A DNA stretch of 64,000 nt from positions 75,865,786-75,929,785 of the forward strand of contig NC_087065.1 of assembly GCF_963678635.1 (NCBI RefSeq), read 5' to 3'. This DNA comes from Symsagittifera roscoffensis (Eukaryota; Xenacoelomorpha; Acoela; Convolutidae). The translations under genes were made by a program, and so were the position numbers. Within the stretch, counting starts at the first letter, position 1. Each line of letters opens with the position of its first letter. The notes below the pieces were generated by a model, which had not been told where the DNA came from, made no database searches, and saw nothing but the letters and a program-made list of their open reading frames with translations. This document shows, piece after piece, positions 22,541-33,235 of this stretch.

Positions 22541-25219
22541 AAACAGCAAGACAATCAAAATAAACCTCAAAAATATAAAGAACCAAATAAATCATTCTAT
22601 CAATACATGAAAAAAGATCAAAATCTACCGAACAAAACTGTGTACAGCAACAACAGTTCAGGAAAACCACTCCCGAACAATACAAATTATACAAGAAATC
22701 AATCACCATATAACTCAAGTTATAGAGAAAGATCACCAGAACAAAGAAATACACAAAATTCATCACAAAATCACTACAATAGACCAAATAGTCAAAATAA
22801 CTACTCCAGATCAAATTCAAATACAACACGATTTGTTTCTAGATCTAATTCCCAATCAAGAAATAATTACTATCCAAACAATCAATCACGAAATTCATCA
22901 TACAATAGGAATAGAAACTACTCCTATAATCGGAATAGAAGTTATTCAAACAACCGAAACCAGAATTACCCGAACAATCGATCAAGGAATAACTCATATA
23001 ATAGATCGAACTATAAGAGACCAAACAATAATTACCAAAACAGATCACGAAATAATTCACAAAATCGACATTCAAGTTATAATAATCGTTATAGAAATTA
23101 TTCCCAATCACCACACAGGAATAATAACCATTATAATAATTCTAATAATCGCCATAGAAGCAGTACACCTAAACATCAAAGGAATATAAATCAAGTACAA
23201 TCAAATCCAGAAACAACATCAGACCCTCCAGGTATTGACGACACAGTAAATGATACGTTACAACTCAATCAAATCAACTGTGAATCATCAGATTCAGAAA
23301 GTGAAACAGAAAACACTATCTCCATCAATATGATAGCAGTCGAAAATGACTATGAACCTATTATATATGAACAACCATTTTCATCACACATATATGAAAA
23401 TCAATCAGAACTCCTTCACAATTATTATATTGAACCCATCCATTCCACACCGACGACGCAAAAAACTAATGAAATTACCACTACAAATCAACCCAATGAG
23501 AATGACAAGACAAAATGCTTAAATACAAATCACATCTATCAAAATATACAAAAAGAACAACCCAAAGAAAAAATTTGGACAATACCATTTCTTTTAGAAA
23601 GTCCAACAAGCAAAGAATTTCAACCACCAGATCTTGAAATTGATTTTTTAATTGATTCAGGAGCAGAATCAAATAAAATAAACATTCCCACATGGAATGA
23701 AATAAAAACCTTACACCCAAAGCTAACACCTCTTGAAACCTCCAGTAAACTAGCAACAGCACAAGGATCAACATTGGTAAACTATGGACAAATTCAATTA
23801 TTTCTTCTCCCCACAAGAACAATGGAGCAAAACAAAATTTTAACCAAACCATTTAAACAAATATTCCATATCACTGATATTAAACACAATATCATTGGAA
23901 TACCATTTATCTCTAAATATATACCAACAATCAACATCTTGAATAGTAAAATATTAATCAAAGATAAATATACAAAAACAAAAGACACATCCCTAACATT
24001 TTTTCAAAGATTAAATAAACAACCACCATTCTTTTCAAAATTTTATCCAATATATAACCAGCAAAGAAAACACCTGAAACCACTATCAGGAAACATCTAT
24101 AATTTTTCAATCAAACAAGTTCACCAATATGATAAAAAACAAAACAAACAAAAATTTTATATGTCAGATTTTGAATTCAAACCTATTCATAAGTTTTTCA
24201 AAATCACAATCTCATCAATAAAATATTTGAAAAACTCGAATTCAGATATTATTTCTCTACATGTATACAACAATACACCCTATCAAGTAACACTACCTTT
24301 AGGACTTTTAGGCTATTGCGAAACCAACGCTACAATATCACCGATACACGAAAAAGCGTATCGCGTAAATAATATACTCCAATTATTAGATATTTGTCAA
24401 TCCACAATTCTTAATGAAGAATTATCCATAAATAATATAATAAGTAACGAAAAAAGAAATACGGATTATTTCACAAAAACCCCATATTTCAAACCGACAT
24501 TCAATAAGAATAACTACACAGAGAATCAACAGAAATTTTTAACAATGTTTAATTTCCAACATTCACAAATAACACAAGACGAATTTGAAAAATTAGCCAA
24601 ACAGCTAATTAAATATTCATCAGTCTATGCAACATCCAAATTTGATGTTGGCAAAATCAGCTCATCACTACATCTCCCAGTAAAACCAGACGCAGTTTTC
24701 AAAAAACAAAGAGCAAGTAAAGTACCAATTCATTTACACGATAAAGTGAACAGATTACTTGATATTTTAGAACAATACAATATAATCTCACCAGTAAATA
24801 AAGAAGAACAACCAAAAGGTAACACATTTATCAACCCTCTTATCATTCTAGCTAAAGGAGAATCATTAAAAATTGTTCTCGACGCTAGATACCTCAACTC
24901 ACTCATAGATGAATCAAAGTGTAATTGGCCTATTGAACCAATACAAGTTATTTTAACAAAAATAAACGGAAAATACTTTACAACCGCAGATATGAATAGT
25001 GCATACAATCAAATGCCATTAGATGAACAATCGCGACGTTTAACACAATTTGTTATTGGAAACCAACAGTATGAATTCAACCGCTTATTCTATGGAATAT
25101 CCATAGGACCAGCAGCATTTTCAGCTTTTATGAGCAAAATTTTTCGACCACTAATACTCAAGAAAAACGCAATCACCTATTTATACGATGTTTTTATGCA
25201 ATCACAGACTAAAGAATAA
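22541..25219 (+). pseudogene. pol: Pol part 1: Asn/Arg-rich linker, retropepsin and reverse transcriptase, copy 2
   Basis: Same frame as Gag; the first internal ATG is at 22607 (870 aa to TAA 25217). From that ATG, residues about 15-195 are an Asn/Arg/Ser/Tyr low-complexity region (many NNRSRN and NRNR words), likely RNA-binding. Residues about 195-340 are an acidic linker. The retropepsin motif is DSGA at D350 (23654). RT begins about residue 700 (PIHLHDKVNRLLDILEQY) with DARYLN, MNSAYNQMPL and FYGISIGPAAF blocks. The YxDD box at 858-861 reads YLYD, so the first catalytic Asp is lost. The frame ends in TAA 25217, where both other RT copies have a sense codon (GAA). Ty3/Gypsy order PR-RT-RH-IN. 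Confidence 0.9.
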
Positions 25220-28204
25220 ATGTTCAATGTTTTAGAACAATATCACCAAATACTTCAGAACGAAAATCTGAAGGCCGCCCCCGATAAGTCACACTTCTTT
25301 TTGACAAGAGTAAAATTCTTAGGACATAATATAGAAAGAAAAAGAATCACCCCATTAAAATCACGCATTGATGCTATTCAAAAACTCCAACCAACAACAA
25401 ACAAAAAGAAAATCCAAGAATTCCTTGGAATGTTGAATTTTTTAAGTAAATATGTCTATAAAATGCAATTATACCTAAGACCATTTTATAATATACTTAG
25501 ACAACAAACTAATTTTGAATGGAACACAGAACATCAAGCACGATTTGAAGAAATTAAAAAACTTCTAACTGAACAAATTTCAAACACAATTCCAGATTCA
25601 AATCAACCATTTTATGCAATGTGCGATGCTTCGAACTTTGGCATCGGCGCAGCATTATTACAATCACATAGTGGTACAAATAAAATGAACCTCATATCAG
25701 CAAATTCTCGATTATTCACTCAAGCAGAGCTACGACTCTCAACTCTAATGAGAGAATGTACAGCCATAATATATACACTAACAGAATATGAATTTCTGAT
25801 ACTTGGATCAAAACATCCCACAGTTCTATTCACAGACCATAAACCAATCATCTTTCTTTTTACACAAAAGTCTAATCCAAACCACCGAGTTTATAGATTT
25901 CAATTAATTTTAATGAAATTCCCAAACTTACATATAGTTTGGACCGCAGGAAAAAATCTTGCATTACCAGACACATTAAGTCGAAATACACCACCTGAAC
26001 TACTTACACGTAAAACCACAGTTGAAATACCCAAAAATATAAAATTCTACCTTGCAAAAAACGAAACATCACCCCGACTAGAATGCAAATATGCAGTAAA
26101 AACTGACGTTGAACAATCACAGATAAACAATCTACAACACTTTCCACTTTATTTAGATTGTCAAAATAATCACTATGAAGTTGATCTACTTGGAACATCA
26201 ACTTTTAAACCAATCCCATATTCACAATGGATAAAAAATAACACCCAACAAAAAAGAGTAAAAAAACACTCGCATAAAAAAGACCTTTTTCCACTAATTG
26301 AAAAAGAAAACCTAACTGATAAAATAAATTTATCAGGACCACAAACAAACGATTCAAAATACACCATAAATCAAGTTTTTGATCTCCATGACCCACTTGA
26401 TACAATACCCTTATCTAAATTAGAAATTGGAAACATATTTCTCCCCCCAAAAGAAACAATTACAATTTCAACATTGAAACAATACCAAAATCTTGACCCA
26501 GTAATTAGACAACTAAAATCATGGCACAAATATAAAACTAGACCCGTCAAGGCAGATACAACTATTTTAGGAAATAAAACACTCCTCCGATATTTTCGAA
26601 AATTCAATAATACAACAATTAACGAAAACACAGACCTTCTAGAATACAAATTAAATGAATCTACAGTTCCCTGTCTCCCTCTAAGTATGATTCTCATAGC
26701 TTTTAATATTTCACATACACAAAATATTAAAGGACACTCTGGATCAGAGAAAACATATTCAAATTTTATACAAAACTTTTATTTCCCAAATGCACCAATT
26801 TGGATAAAAGTACTATGCAATGACTGTATAGTATGTCAACTAAATAAACCTTACCCAAATCAAAAACAAATAGCACAAAAACAAGATTTTAAAGGACAAA
26901 GTTTGTACTTTAACCATCAGATCTCATTTGATACTAAAGGACCAATTTCACCCTCATCAGAAGGAAACTCCTACATCATGGTAATTGTTGACGCATTTAC
27001 ACATTATGTAGCACTTAACCCAGTACCACATTGTAACGCTTATTACGCTTACACAACACTCTATGAACACTGGATAGCCAAATTCGGACTACCAGAAATT
27101 TTAGTTACAGACAACGGTACAGAATTCATAAATAATGAAATCATTACACTATGTCATTTATATAACATTAAACACAAACCACGTACATCTCACGCACCTT
27201 GGACAAACGGCTTAGTCGAAGGTATGAACCGTTCATTACAAGAATATCTCAGATGTATCATCAATGGAAATGATACAAGATACACCGAATGGTCAGCAGA
27301 TGTAAAATTATTTCCCTTAGCATATAATTCACAAATTACGACAACTCTAGGAATGTCACCATATGAAATGGTTTTTAACCAAAAGCCACGCAAACCAATA
27401 ATGTTTACAGCAAACTCTCATAAAAACGCACAAGGTTATTGTCAACCAAATAAAGACTCAATCTGTTATAACCTACCTTTACATACACACGATGAAGATC
27501 ATTTTCATCACCCACAAATTCTTAAACTAGCCTCCGGTACACACACCGAATGGATTTTAAACAGAGATAAAAAACACAACGAAATTTACCAAAAAGTAAC
27601 AAAAAAGTTGCTACAAAGGCAAAACATTAATGAACAAATAAATTCACGCTTTACACCAGCCTCCGATTTAAAAATTGGAACATTTGTTTTGATACCCAAT
27701 TTTAATACTCAAAAAGGAATTTCAAAGAAATTACAACCCCTTCGTAAAAGACCATACCAAATAATTGCAAAACCCACTGATGTCACATATAAAATCACCG
27801 ACTCAGACAAAAAAGAAATCGTTCAACACCGAAATAACCTATTACCTTATTATCCAAAAGAATACGCACTCCGCGAACTAACTCAATTATATTCTTTTAC
27901 AGGTTTACAAGTTATTCAAAATGACCCACATACAGAAAATACAACGAAGGAACAAAAAGATTTTCACCTCAAAAACGAAATAACAAAATCAACCACCACA
28001 AAAAACAATACAAAAAATCTAGATCAAAATACATCTCAAAAAGAAAGAAAAAATAGAAAAATGACAGAACAAATAATACCCCAAGAACAAATCGACAAAT
28101 CAGAACATAGAGAGTCTTCACGACTTAGAAATCAACCACGTAAAAATTATAAATTATTCATCCCACAATCTAAAATATTAAAGAAAGTTGAATTTCAAAA
28201 ATAA
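25220..28204 (+). pseudogene. pol: Pol part 2: RT thumb, RNase H and integrase, copy 2
   Basis: A 994-aa frame in phase with Pol part 1 after the TAA at 25217. It begins with the end of RT (HFFLTRVKFLGHNIERK), then RNase H with CDASNFGIG (D136). The integrase zinc module is H499-X6-H506-X29-C536-X2-C539. The catalytic triad is D571 (FDTKG), D631 (TDNGTEF) and E667 (NGLVEG), that is D,D35E. The C-terminal domain follows (GISKKLQPLRKRPYQII), then a Lys/Glu/Asn/Thr-rich tail of about 100 residues. I see no chromodomain. This segment has no internal frame break and keeps all integrase catalytic residues, so integrase is the best-preserved enzyme in the window. It could not be made from the full Gag-Pol without passing the stop. 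Confidence 0.9.
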
Positions 28205-28803
28205 CTTTAATTCTACATTTGATAATCTTTGCACCTCTGAAACATTTTACACTTTCATTTTCCAAAATAACATGCTGACAAACACGCAGCGATTCTAGTT
28301 CATAATTAGCCAATAGGATTCATCCAATCCGTCACCTTCTATAACTCTAACACAAACCAACTAGACGAACGATATTAAACTCCAGGCATATCTATAACTA
28401 TAATTTTACGACCTCCAGGTCAAAAACAAGCAAACCACTCCAACTTGACAACTAAAATAAATATCACCATAATATCATAACCCTCCCTTATCTAATAAAC
28501 CAAAGATCAACAATATTTCCCCAACTCAGCCCTCAAATACCCCCCAAACAAATATGTTAAATTAGCCTAAAGTAAAAGAACGACCATTTTAATTAGCCTA
28601 AAGTATAAAAATCTCAAAAATACCCCAGATCATTTGACAAATGAAAATAAAGACAAAAAAGACCTCCCGATCACCATAAAAATTGCCCCCAACAATTTTT
28701 CACAAAACTCAACCCACTTGTCAAAAAACCAATAAATAATCCGACCACACTTGAAAATTGCCCCAAACAACAAAAAATATTCGATCAAGAAGTCATTTCT
28801 TAA
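28205..28803 (+). other. Noncoding spacer between pol and the membrane ORFs, copy 2
   Basis: About 600 bases, conserved in outline in copy 1. It holds the word 'ttagcctaaagta' twice (near 28563 and 28594). This is where a splice acceptor or other signal for expressing downstream ORFs would be expected, but I cannot identify one securely. No ORF conserved in both copies. Confidence 0.6.
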
Positions 28804-29034
28804 ATGCTCTTCTATCAAACAGTCACAAAAATTATCACAAACCTCAAACAATTTTTTACGATACTTGAAACTTTCATAATATTTCTTTTTGATATCCTTG
28901 AATCTTTTCTAATAATCTTTATCATTTTTTGTAATGTTTTTTTAATTTTCTACACTATATTCGAACTATTTCTCCAACTTTCAAAAACCCTTGATTATAT
29001 CCACAGGTACGATTCATATAACTTGTCTAAATGA
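28804..29034 (+). CDS. Small hydrophobic membrane ORF 1, copy 2
   Basis: 76 aa, ATG to TGA. Mostly Phe, Ile and Leu with two probable membrane segments (about residues 18-35 and 38-58) and a short polar tail (HRYDSYNLSK). Its TGA overlaps the next ATG as ATGA, which permits termination-reinitiation. A 63-aa counterpart exists in copy 1. Small size, membrane character and position just before the envelope region recall viral small hydrophobic or viroporin-like proteins, but that is only an analogy. Confidence 0.6.
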   Translation: MLFYQTVTKIITNLKQFFTILETFIIFLFDILESFLIIFIIFCNVFLIFYTIFELFLQLSKTLDYIHRYDSYNLSK

Positions 29035-29219
29035 TACGAACTATTTTCAGTAGAACTGATATTTTTCTACTATTTGTAATTTTCATAACATTTTTATCAT
29101 CCCTCATTTTGACCATATGCAAATGTATAAAGAAAGCAATCCTCACATTCGCCCTAGCAACAATCCTTCTAATTCTTTTTTTAGAAGAATACTATAATAA
29201 ACATAAACTTTTTCACTAA
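29031..29219 (+). CDS. Small conserved membrane ORF 2, copy 2
   Basis: 62 aa, closely matching 5863-6051 of copy 1 throughout, which argues for selection in the ancestral element. Basic N-terminus (MIRTIFSRT), a membrane segment (about 11-27), a Cys-Lys segment (CKCIKK), a second hydrophobic segment (about 38-52), then EEYYNKHK. Its TAA at 29217 is conserved in copy 1. The frame continues open after it into the Pro/Ser-rich ORF. Confidence 0.65.
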   Translation: MIRTIFSRTDIFLLFVIFITFLSSLILTICKCIKKAILTFALATILLILFLEEYYNKHKLFH

Positions 29220-30362
29220 AAGAATAGACCAAAAAAGCTATCAAAAATTGCTACCCAACAATCACATAGTCAGTCTTCACCGACATCATCCCAAGAAAAC
29301 CCGACACCACTTTCAACTACCCAAAACCCCCAAACATCTACACGAATTTCTTTTCAAGATAACCCATATACCTTTGAAGAACGACACGCTCGCTTATCAG
29401 AACCACTAGAACCAGTTCAACGACAAGCACCTCTAAGCGAACCAACATATAACTTATACCCAACACTACCACAAGAATTAAGTAGAATAAGAAATCCTAG
29501 TCAAAACCAAAATACAGTCGAAATAAATAGACAAATTATACATCCTCGACGAAACAGAAATTTTCAAACTCCCCGAGTTCATTTTGATATACCTCAATCA
29601 CCATCACAAAACACTCCAGAAAACCCCATTGGTATATTACCAGAAACCCCTACGCTTCTTTCACAACGTAGCACCTCAAGTCTACCATCAGATTACTTAG
29701 GTTCAACACCAACATCTGAACAAATACGTGAAAATCCCTTTAACCCCCCAAACCAGGCATCACGACTACCATATTGGACAACAAATTCATTCACACAAGG
29801 TGAACCAAATTTAATCAACGATCCAATAGATATTTCTACGGATACAACAACATCCTCATCACTACCAGAAACATTACCACTACCATCAACACCATCAATA
29901 AGCCAGATTTCACCACCACCTTTTAACTTGAATTTTCCAAATAATCTCGACGCAAGATATCGAGAACAATCATCAACAACTATTCCTTTAAGGCTAGACT
30001 GGAATACATTCACAGCACCTCCACCATTATTTGGACAACACCTAGAAAGTAACCGACTCCACAATTGGGCACTTAATAGACTACAATATAGACAAGACAT
30101 TCACGAAGACATACGTGCTCATAACATCCAAATACTCCAACAGAATAGTCTACAATTAAAATTTGAAATCACGGTTAAATTAAACAACATTACTCAACAT
30201 CCCTATCCATTAAATCCACCAAATATAACAGCTCAATCCCTACCACCACCATTTATAACAACTGAAGTAATATACAAATACGACAGATATACCAAAAAGA
30301 CAATTGGTTACATCACATTTTATAACCCATACTCAGGATTGACATACACATGTATATTCTAA
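29220..30362 (+). CDS. Pro/Ser/Thr-rich ORF with no in-frame ATG, copy 2
   Basis: About 380 codons open in the frame of the 62-aa ORF, between TAA 29217 and TAA 30360. I find no in-frame ATG until the last few codons, so it must be reached by stop readthrough, splicing or non-AUG initiation. The first two thirds are Pro/Ser/Thr/Gln-rich and probably disordered (RRNRNFQTPRVHFDIPQSP). The last third is more structured and better conserved (ESNRLHNWALNRLQYRQDIH, NSLQLKFEIT, then a Tyr-rich segment ending in TYTCIF). Its end overlaps the env start by 13 bases. No family recognised; conserved in copy 1. Confidence 0.6.
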   Translation, partial: KNRPKKLSKIATQQSHSQSSPTSSQENPTPLSTTQNPQTSTRISFQDNPYTFEERHARLSEPLEPVQRQAPLSEPTYNLYPTLPQELSRIRNPSQNQNTVEINRQIIHPRRNRNFQTPRVHFDIPQSPSQNTPENPIGILPETPTLLSQRSTSSLPSDYLGSTPTSEQIRENPFNPPNQASRLPYWTTNSFTQGEPNLINDPIDISTDTTTSSSLPETLPLPSTPSISQISPPPFNLNFPNNLDARYREQSSTTIPLRLDWNTFTAPPPLFGQHLESNRLHNWALNRLQYRQDIHEDIRAHNIQILQQNSLQLKFEITVKLNNITQHPYPLNPPNITAQSLPPPFITTEVIYKYDRYTKKTIGYITFYNPYSGLTYTCIF

Positions 30363-32945
30363 AAATTTTAATTTTTCTCCAACTCCTTTTTCTAATAACC
30401 TCAAATCAAAACATAAACCCTTCCCCCCGCACAGGACCACAAGATTTATTAGTAACACATTACGATTGTGAAGAAAACGAACAAAAAACACTACATAAGT
30501 ATGCATTAAATCAAGTATCACAATGCGAAACAGAACCCCAAGCCATAGAAACAACAAATGTACTATTCAAAAGCCCGAGCAACTACAGTTATAGGATATA
30601 AATTCACAGCAACATTTTCTGAAAAGAAAGTACATTGTTCACAAGTCTCAAACGGAAATAAAAACCGACTTGACCATGAATCATTCTACCAGAGTAATAT
30701 AGAACGACTTTTACATCTCAATCCCGAAGATTGTAAAAACGAGTTACTCCGACTAAACATCACAAAAAATAAAAACACAGATAGAAAGATAGCGTATTTC
30801 CAAGTTTTTTCGGATTCTGTACATCAAGCAGAACTTGAAAGATATCAAGGACATATAAAACTAGATGAAAAGTACCCATATAACGGCGCACACGGACGAT
30901 TAACTTATGATATACACGATAAACATTGGATAAAACACATTGGTATAAATGACCCATCAAACTGCAAAGCAAACACAAAAAACAAAGGATACCAAGAGAT
31001 CATGTTTTTCGATTGGAAAATACAACTCGAAAAAATACAACTCACACGAGATTTATCAGACAACACAATGATCTATCAAGGAATCAGATTACCTTGTAAA
31101 AACGACCAAGGTTATTGCGACCCTACAACACGAACACAAGCAACAATTGTTTGGTTCCCTGAAGACACATGTACAACATTTCAAGTAGCAAAAATACACG
31201 CTCGTATGATAAAATTTCACGAAAAATATTTTATACAATCAATACCATATGAACAAGTAAATCCATTACGAAAAATAAGTTCTAATTTTAGAAACATTCA
31301 TAATATAGAAAATAAATTAACACGTTTTCAAATATATCAAGAAACAGAACTCGCATGTAAATATAAAAACCCACTTCACAAAACACAATACTCTGAAATA
31401 TTAGTTGAATACGAAAATGGATTCGACATGACCACTGGAAAAATAAAAGTCGACCCATACGCCACAAGTCATCCCCTAAATGAAGGAACATCATAAATAC
31501 CAGTTAATTTTCAAAAGAATACAGGTCAACCTGGTGGACATTTAAAGCCCCAAGACGATCAAAGCACACGTTTACAAGAACTATCACTAATGAATAGTAC
31601 ATATTTTGGTAATATCCACTATGATATTCACTTAGATATGAAACTAGACTACACGATTAGCCGAATTTTTCAAGAAATGTCACTCTCTGAATTAGAAACA
31701 CTACACCAACTATGCGAATTAGAAAGAACACAAATATTACAATCACTTGCACTAGCAGTATTAAAAATACCCTACGCAGGATATTTACTATCAGGAAATA
31801 GATCAAATTTTTTAGACTATGAAGGAAACATCTTATGGTTTTATACTTGTACTAAAAAAGTATCACCACTATACGTTTTTGAAGACAAACGATGCTATAA
31901 AAGAATCCCTATCTTTTATAAGAACAAAGTACATTTCGTTGACACACTTTCACGAAGAACCTATTTCTGGGATACCGCAGTCCCATGTGGATCAGAAAAT
32001 AGCCACAATGTAGTACAACTAAACCCTGATGAAGATAAATACTACCTTCTCACCCCATACCCCATCACTCAAAAAATTTTCACCAGAAAGCATTCGCGCT
32101 ATCGCTCGAAACCCAAATATAGAGTTACAATCAATAGGAATATACTCAAAATCAGATATTCAACATCACATTCGAACACAACAATTCCAAGAATTATTAA
32201 CACAAATGGACACTATACAAAGACAATCAATTGACCAAAACTTACGCAAACTTGCAGAAACCGCAGGATTTGCAGACATCTATACGCAAGACTATAGCGG
32301 ATATTTTAAAGACATTAAAGATTATATATATCTAAACGGTGAAAATACCGTCCCCAAGATATATCACCCATCAATATTTTTAGCTTTGTTACACTCAAGA
32401 ATGAAATTCTTGATTTTCTAGGATGGCCCTACTACATCTTAGAAAAATTGACTATTTTATACGCAATGTTTAACTTTATTGGATTTCTTTTTTCACTTTT
32501 AAAAGGAATCTACAACACATGTGCTATACACACACAAGTAAACAGACAAGCAAGCGTAGCACGCATACTATTTGCAGGATTTTTTGGAATTTTTTCTACA
32601 TCAATAAACAAAATTCTTTTAGATGCACAAATAAAAGAATAGAACACAAAAATAGCTACAAGACAGAACACATACGACGAAGAACATAACAATGTAGACA
32701 CAACGCCAACAGCACCACAGTTACCACCCCTGCCACATAACCATCCATTATCCCTAGTCCCACGTAATTTTCGAAATTTAGCCATAACACATAATCAAAA
32801 TTTTCGACCAACCATATCACAAAGTCCCATCCAACATATAATGACACACCAATCACAAGATGATAATACTTATGAACAAATTATAGAACAACCCCATACC
32901 ACCGCTTTTCAGTCTCAAAATAATAATTTTTTTAGCCCACGATGA
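30350..32945 (+). pseudogene. env: Envelope-like glycoprotein, broken, copy 2
   Basis: Starts at ATG 30350 with a typical signal peptide (MYILKILIFLQLLFLI) and a Cys-containing ectodomain with Asn glycosylation sites. It is split by a frameshift near 30560-30600, TAA 31494, a frameshift near 32045-32080, another near 32380-32405 and TAG 32640. Between these lesions the open segments are 30558-31493, 31497-about 32060, 32029-32421 and 32396-32639. A helical segment lies before the membrane anchor (RTQQFQELLTQMDTIQRQSI). The anchor is at about 32448-32510 (LYAMFNFIGFLFSLL), followed by a cytoplasmic tail to TGA 32943. The Cys/aromatic pattern of the first 120 residues suggests a class III-like fusion glycoprotein of the type some invertebrate retroelements captured from negative-strand RNA viruses; that is a tentative inference. 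Env is absent from copy 1. Confidence 0.7.
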
Positions 32946-33235
32946 GCCGACAACTTGGATCCCTACACCGTTCAAATTCCCACCCAACCAACCTCACTAC
33001 TCCCATTACAATAATACCACTTTTTGCTTTCCCGCCACCCGATTTCCCAACCAGTAATGTAACATCAGGCATGAATTCCGATACTAATTCACACATCTCA
33101 GTTTTATACTCCACATCACAACTCAATAACCCGAATATTGAAACCCCCGATGAATTTGCCGACTCTGAACCATCTCCATCCAATAATTTTCCCACCAACC
33201 CCTCAATTTTTCCCAACCCCCCTTTCAACCAATGA
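32942..33235 (+). CDS. Pro/Ser/Asn-rich small ORF after env, copy 2
   Basis: 97 aa. Its ATG overlaps the env TGA as ATGA, and its own TGA overlaps the next ATG as ATGA. Composition is Pro, Ser, Asn and Thr with a PLFAFPPPDFP segment; no membrane segment; probably disordered. No counterpart can be checked because copy 1 lacks this region. It could also be a displaced piece of a larger ORF, but the two precise stop-start overlaps favour a separate cistron. Confidence 0.45.
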   Translation: MSRQLGSLHRSNSHPTNLTTPITIIPLFAFPPPDFPTSNVTSGMNSDTNSHISVLYSTSQLNNPNIETPDEFADSEPSPSNNFPTNPSIFPNPPFNQ

